Shown one piece after another: positions 12,588 to 12,641 of a stretch of DNA of 12,641 bases. A model generated the notes under the pieces. That model saw only the letters and a program-made list of their open reading frames with translations, was not told the origin of the DNA and did not search any database. This stretch comes from an uncultured Candidatus Saccharibacteria bacterium (GTDB lineage Bacteria; Patescibacteriota; Saccharimonadia; Saccharimonadales; Saccharimonadaceae). The stretch covers positions 1-12,641 of the forward strand of contig CAJZIB010000017.1 in assembly GCA_916049555.1 (NCBI GenBank), read 5' to 3'. Each line of letters starts with the position of its first letter. Position 1 is the stretch's first letter. Made by a program: the position numbers and the translations under genes.

Positions 12588-12641
12588 TGGTGCACCTGAC
12601 TAGACTCGAACTAGCACACCCGAAGGCACTACCACCTCAAG
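12588..12641 (-). tRNA. tRNA-Leu(GAG), 3' part; 5' end outside window
   Basis: Read on the minus strand, the visible part starts at the last base of the 5' anticodon stem. The loop is TTGAGGT with anticodon GAG (leucine CTC/CTT), followed by the 3' stem GGTAG. A long variable arm with TGCCTTCGGGTGT, typical of class II tRNAs (Leu, Ser), supports the identity. The T arm is GCTAG-TTCGAGT-CTAGT with a canonical TTC loop. The 3' acceptor strand CAGGTGC is followed by A and an encoded CCA. The terminal 11 bases are repeated twice downstream at 73-bp intervals. Confidence 0.9.

Noticed and set aside
12442..12598. CRISPR array
   Set aside because: The units abut without variable spacers, there are only two full copies, and each contains a terminator and a tRNA 3' end.
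11776..12641. Integrated mobile island at tRNA-Leu carrying the peptidase gene
   Set aside because: The repeats all lie on one side of the peptidase gene, there is no copy upstream of it, and no integrase is visible; A-rich composition alone is not enough.

Overview
The window looks like a chromosomal housekeeping stretch from a small-genome bacterium of the Patescibacteria/CPR type, most likely Saccharibacteria (TM7). This lineage guess is inference. It rests on compact gene packing, streamlined versions of conserved DNA-repair enzymes, very low cysteine content, TAA-dominated stops, a membrane-anchored peptide-binding protein with no lipobox, and short operons mixed with genes that appear to be transcribed without a leader. 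No virus, transposon or CRISPR array is visible.

Layout. Bases 1-55 are the 3' two-thirds of a tRNA-Gly(GCC). A strong terminator and a consensus sigma-70 type promoter follow. The first operon is lemA (192-764), htpX (825-1697), an unrecognised six-helix membrane protein (1728-2903) and ligA (2896-4980, overlapping its neighbour by 8 bp). A bidirectional terminator (5089-5116) separates ligA from eno, which runs on the minus strand (5156-6442). Overlapping divergent promoters at 6440-6490 drive eno leftwards and, rightwards, a single-pass membrane protein with an acidic repeat tail (6515-8095). Then come a shortened uvrC (8111-9397), a YvlD/holin-4-like small membrane protein (9418-9783), secG (9787-10014), a membrane-anchored family 5 solute-binding protein (10024-11775) and a peptidase E-like S51 protein (11797-12408). 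The right end holds two identical 73-bp tandem units, each carrying the 3' end of a tRNA and a terminator, directly downstream of a minus-strand tRNA-Leu(GAG) that runs off the window.

Themes. Membrane quality control (LemA, HtpX) and secretion (SecG) sit beside two DNA-repair enzymes, LigA and UvrC. Both enzymes lack every cysteine, so LigA has no zinc finger and UvrC no Fe-S-type cysteine cluster. UvrC also lacks the C-terminal helix-hairpin-helix and part of its middle.

The most informative non-coding pattern is a repeated start architecture. In eno, uvrC, the holin-4-like gene and secG, a TATAAT-like -10 box is followed by exactly six bases and then the start codon. Transcription would therefore begin on the start codon itself (leaderless mRNA). 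Genes with a Shine-Dalgarno sequence (lemA, the 1728 gene, the 6515 gene, the 11797 gene) lack this spacing.

The least explained structure is the tRNA-Leu-associated 73-bp tandem repeat, which resembles in principle the rtT repeats behind E. coli tyrT.
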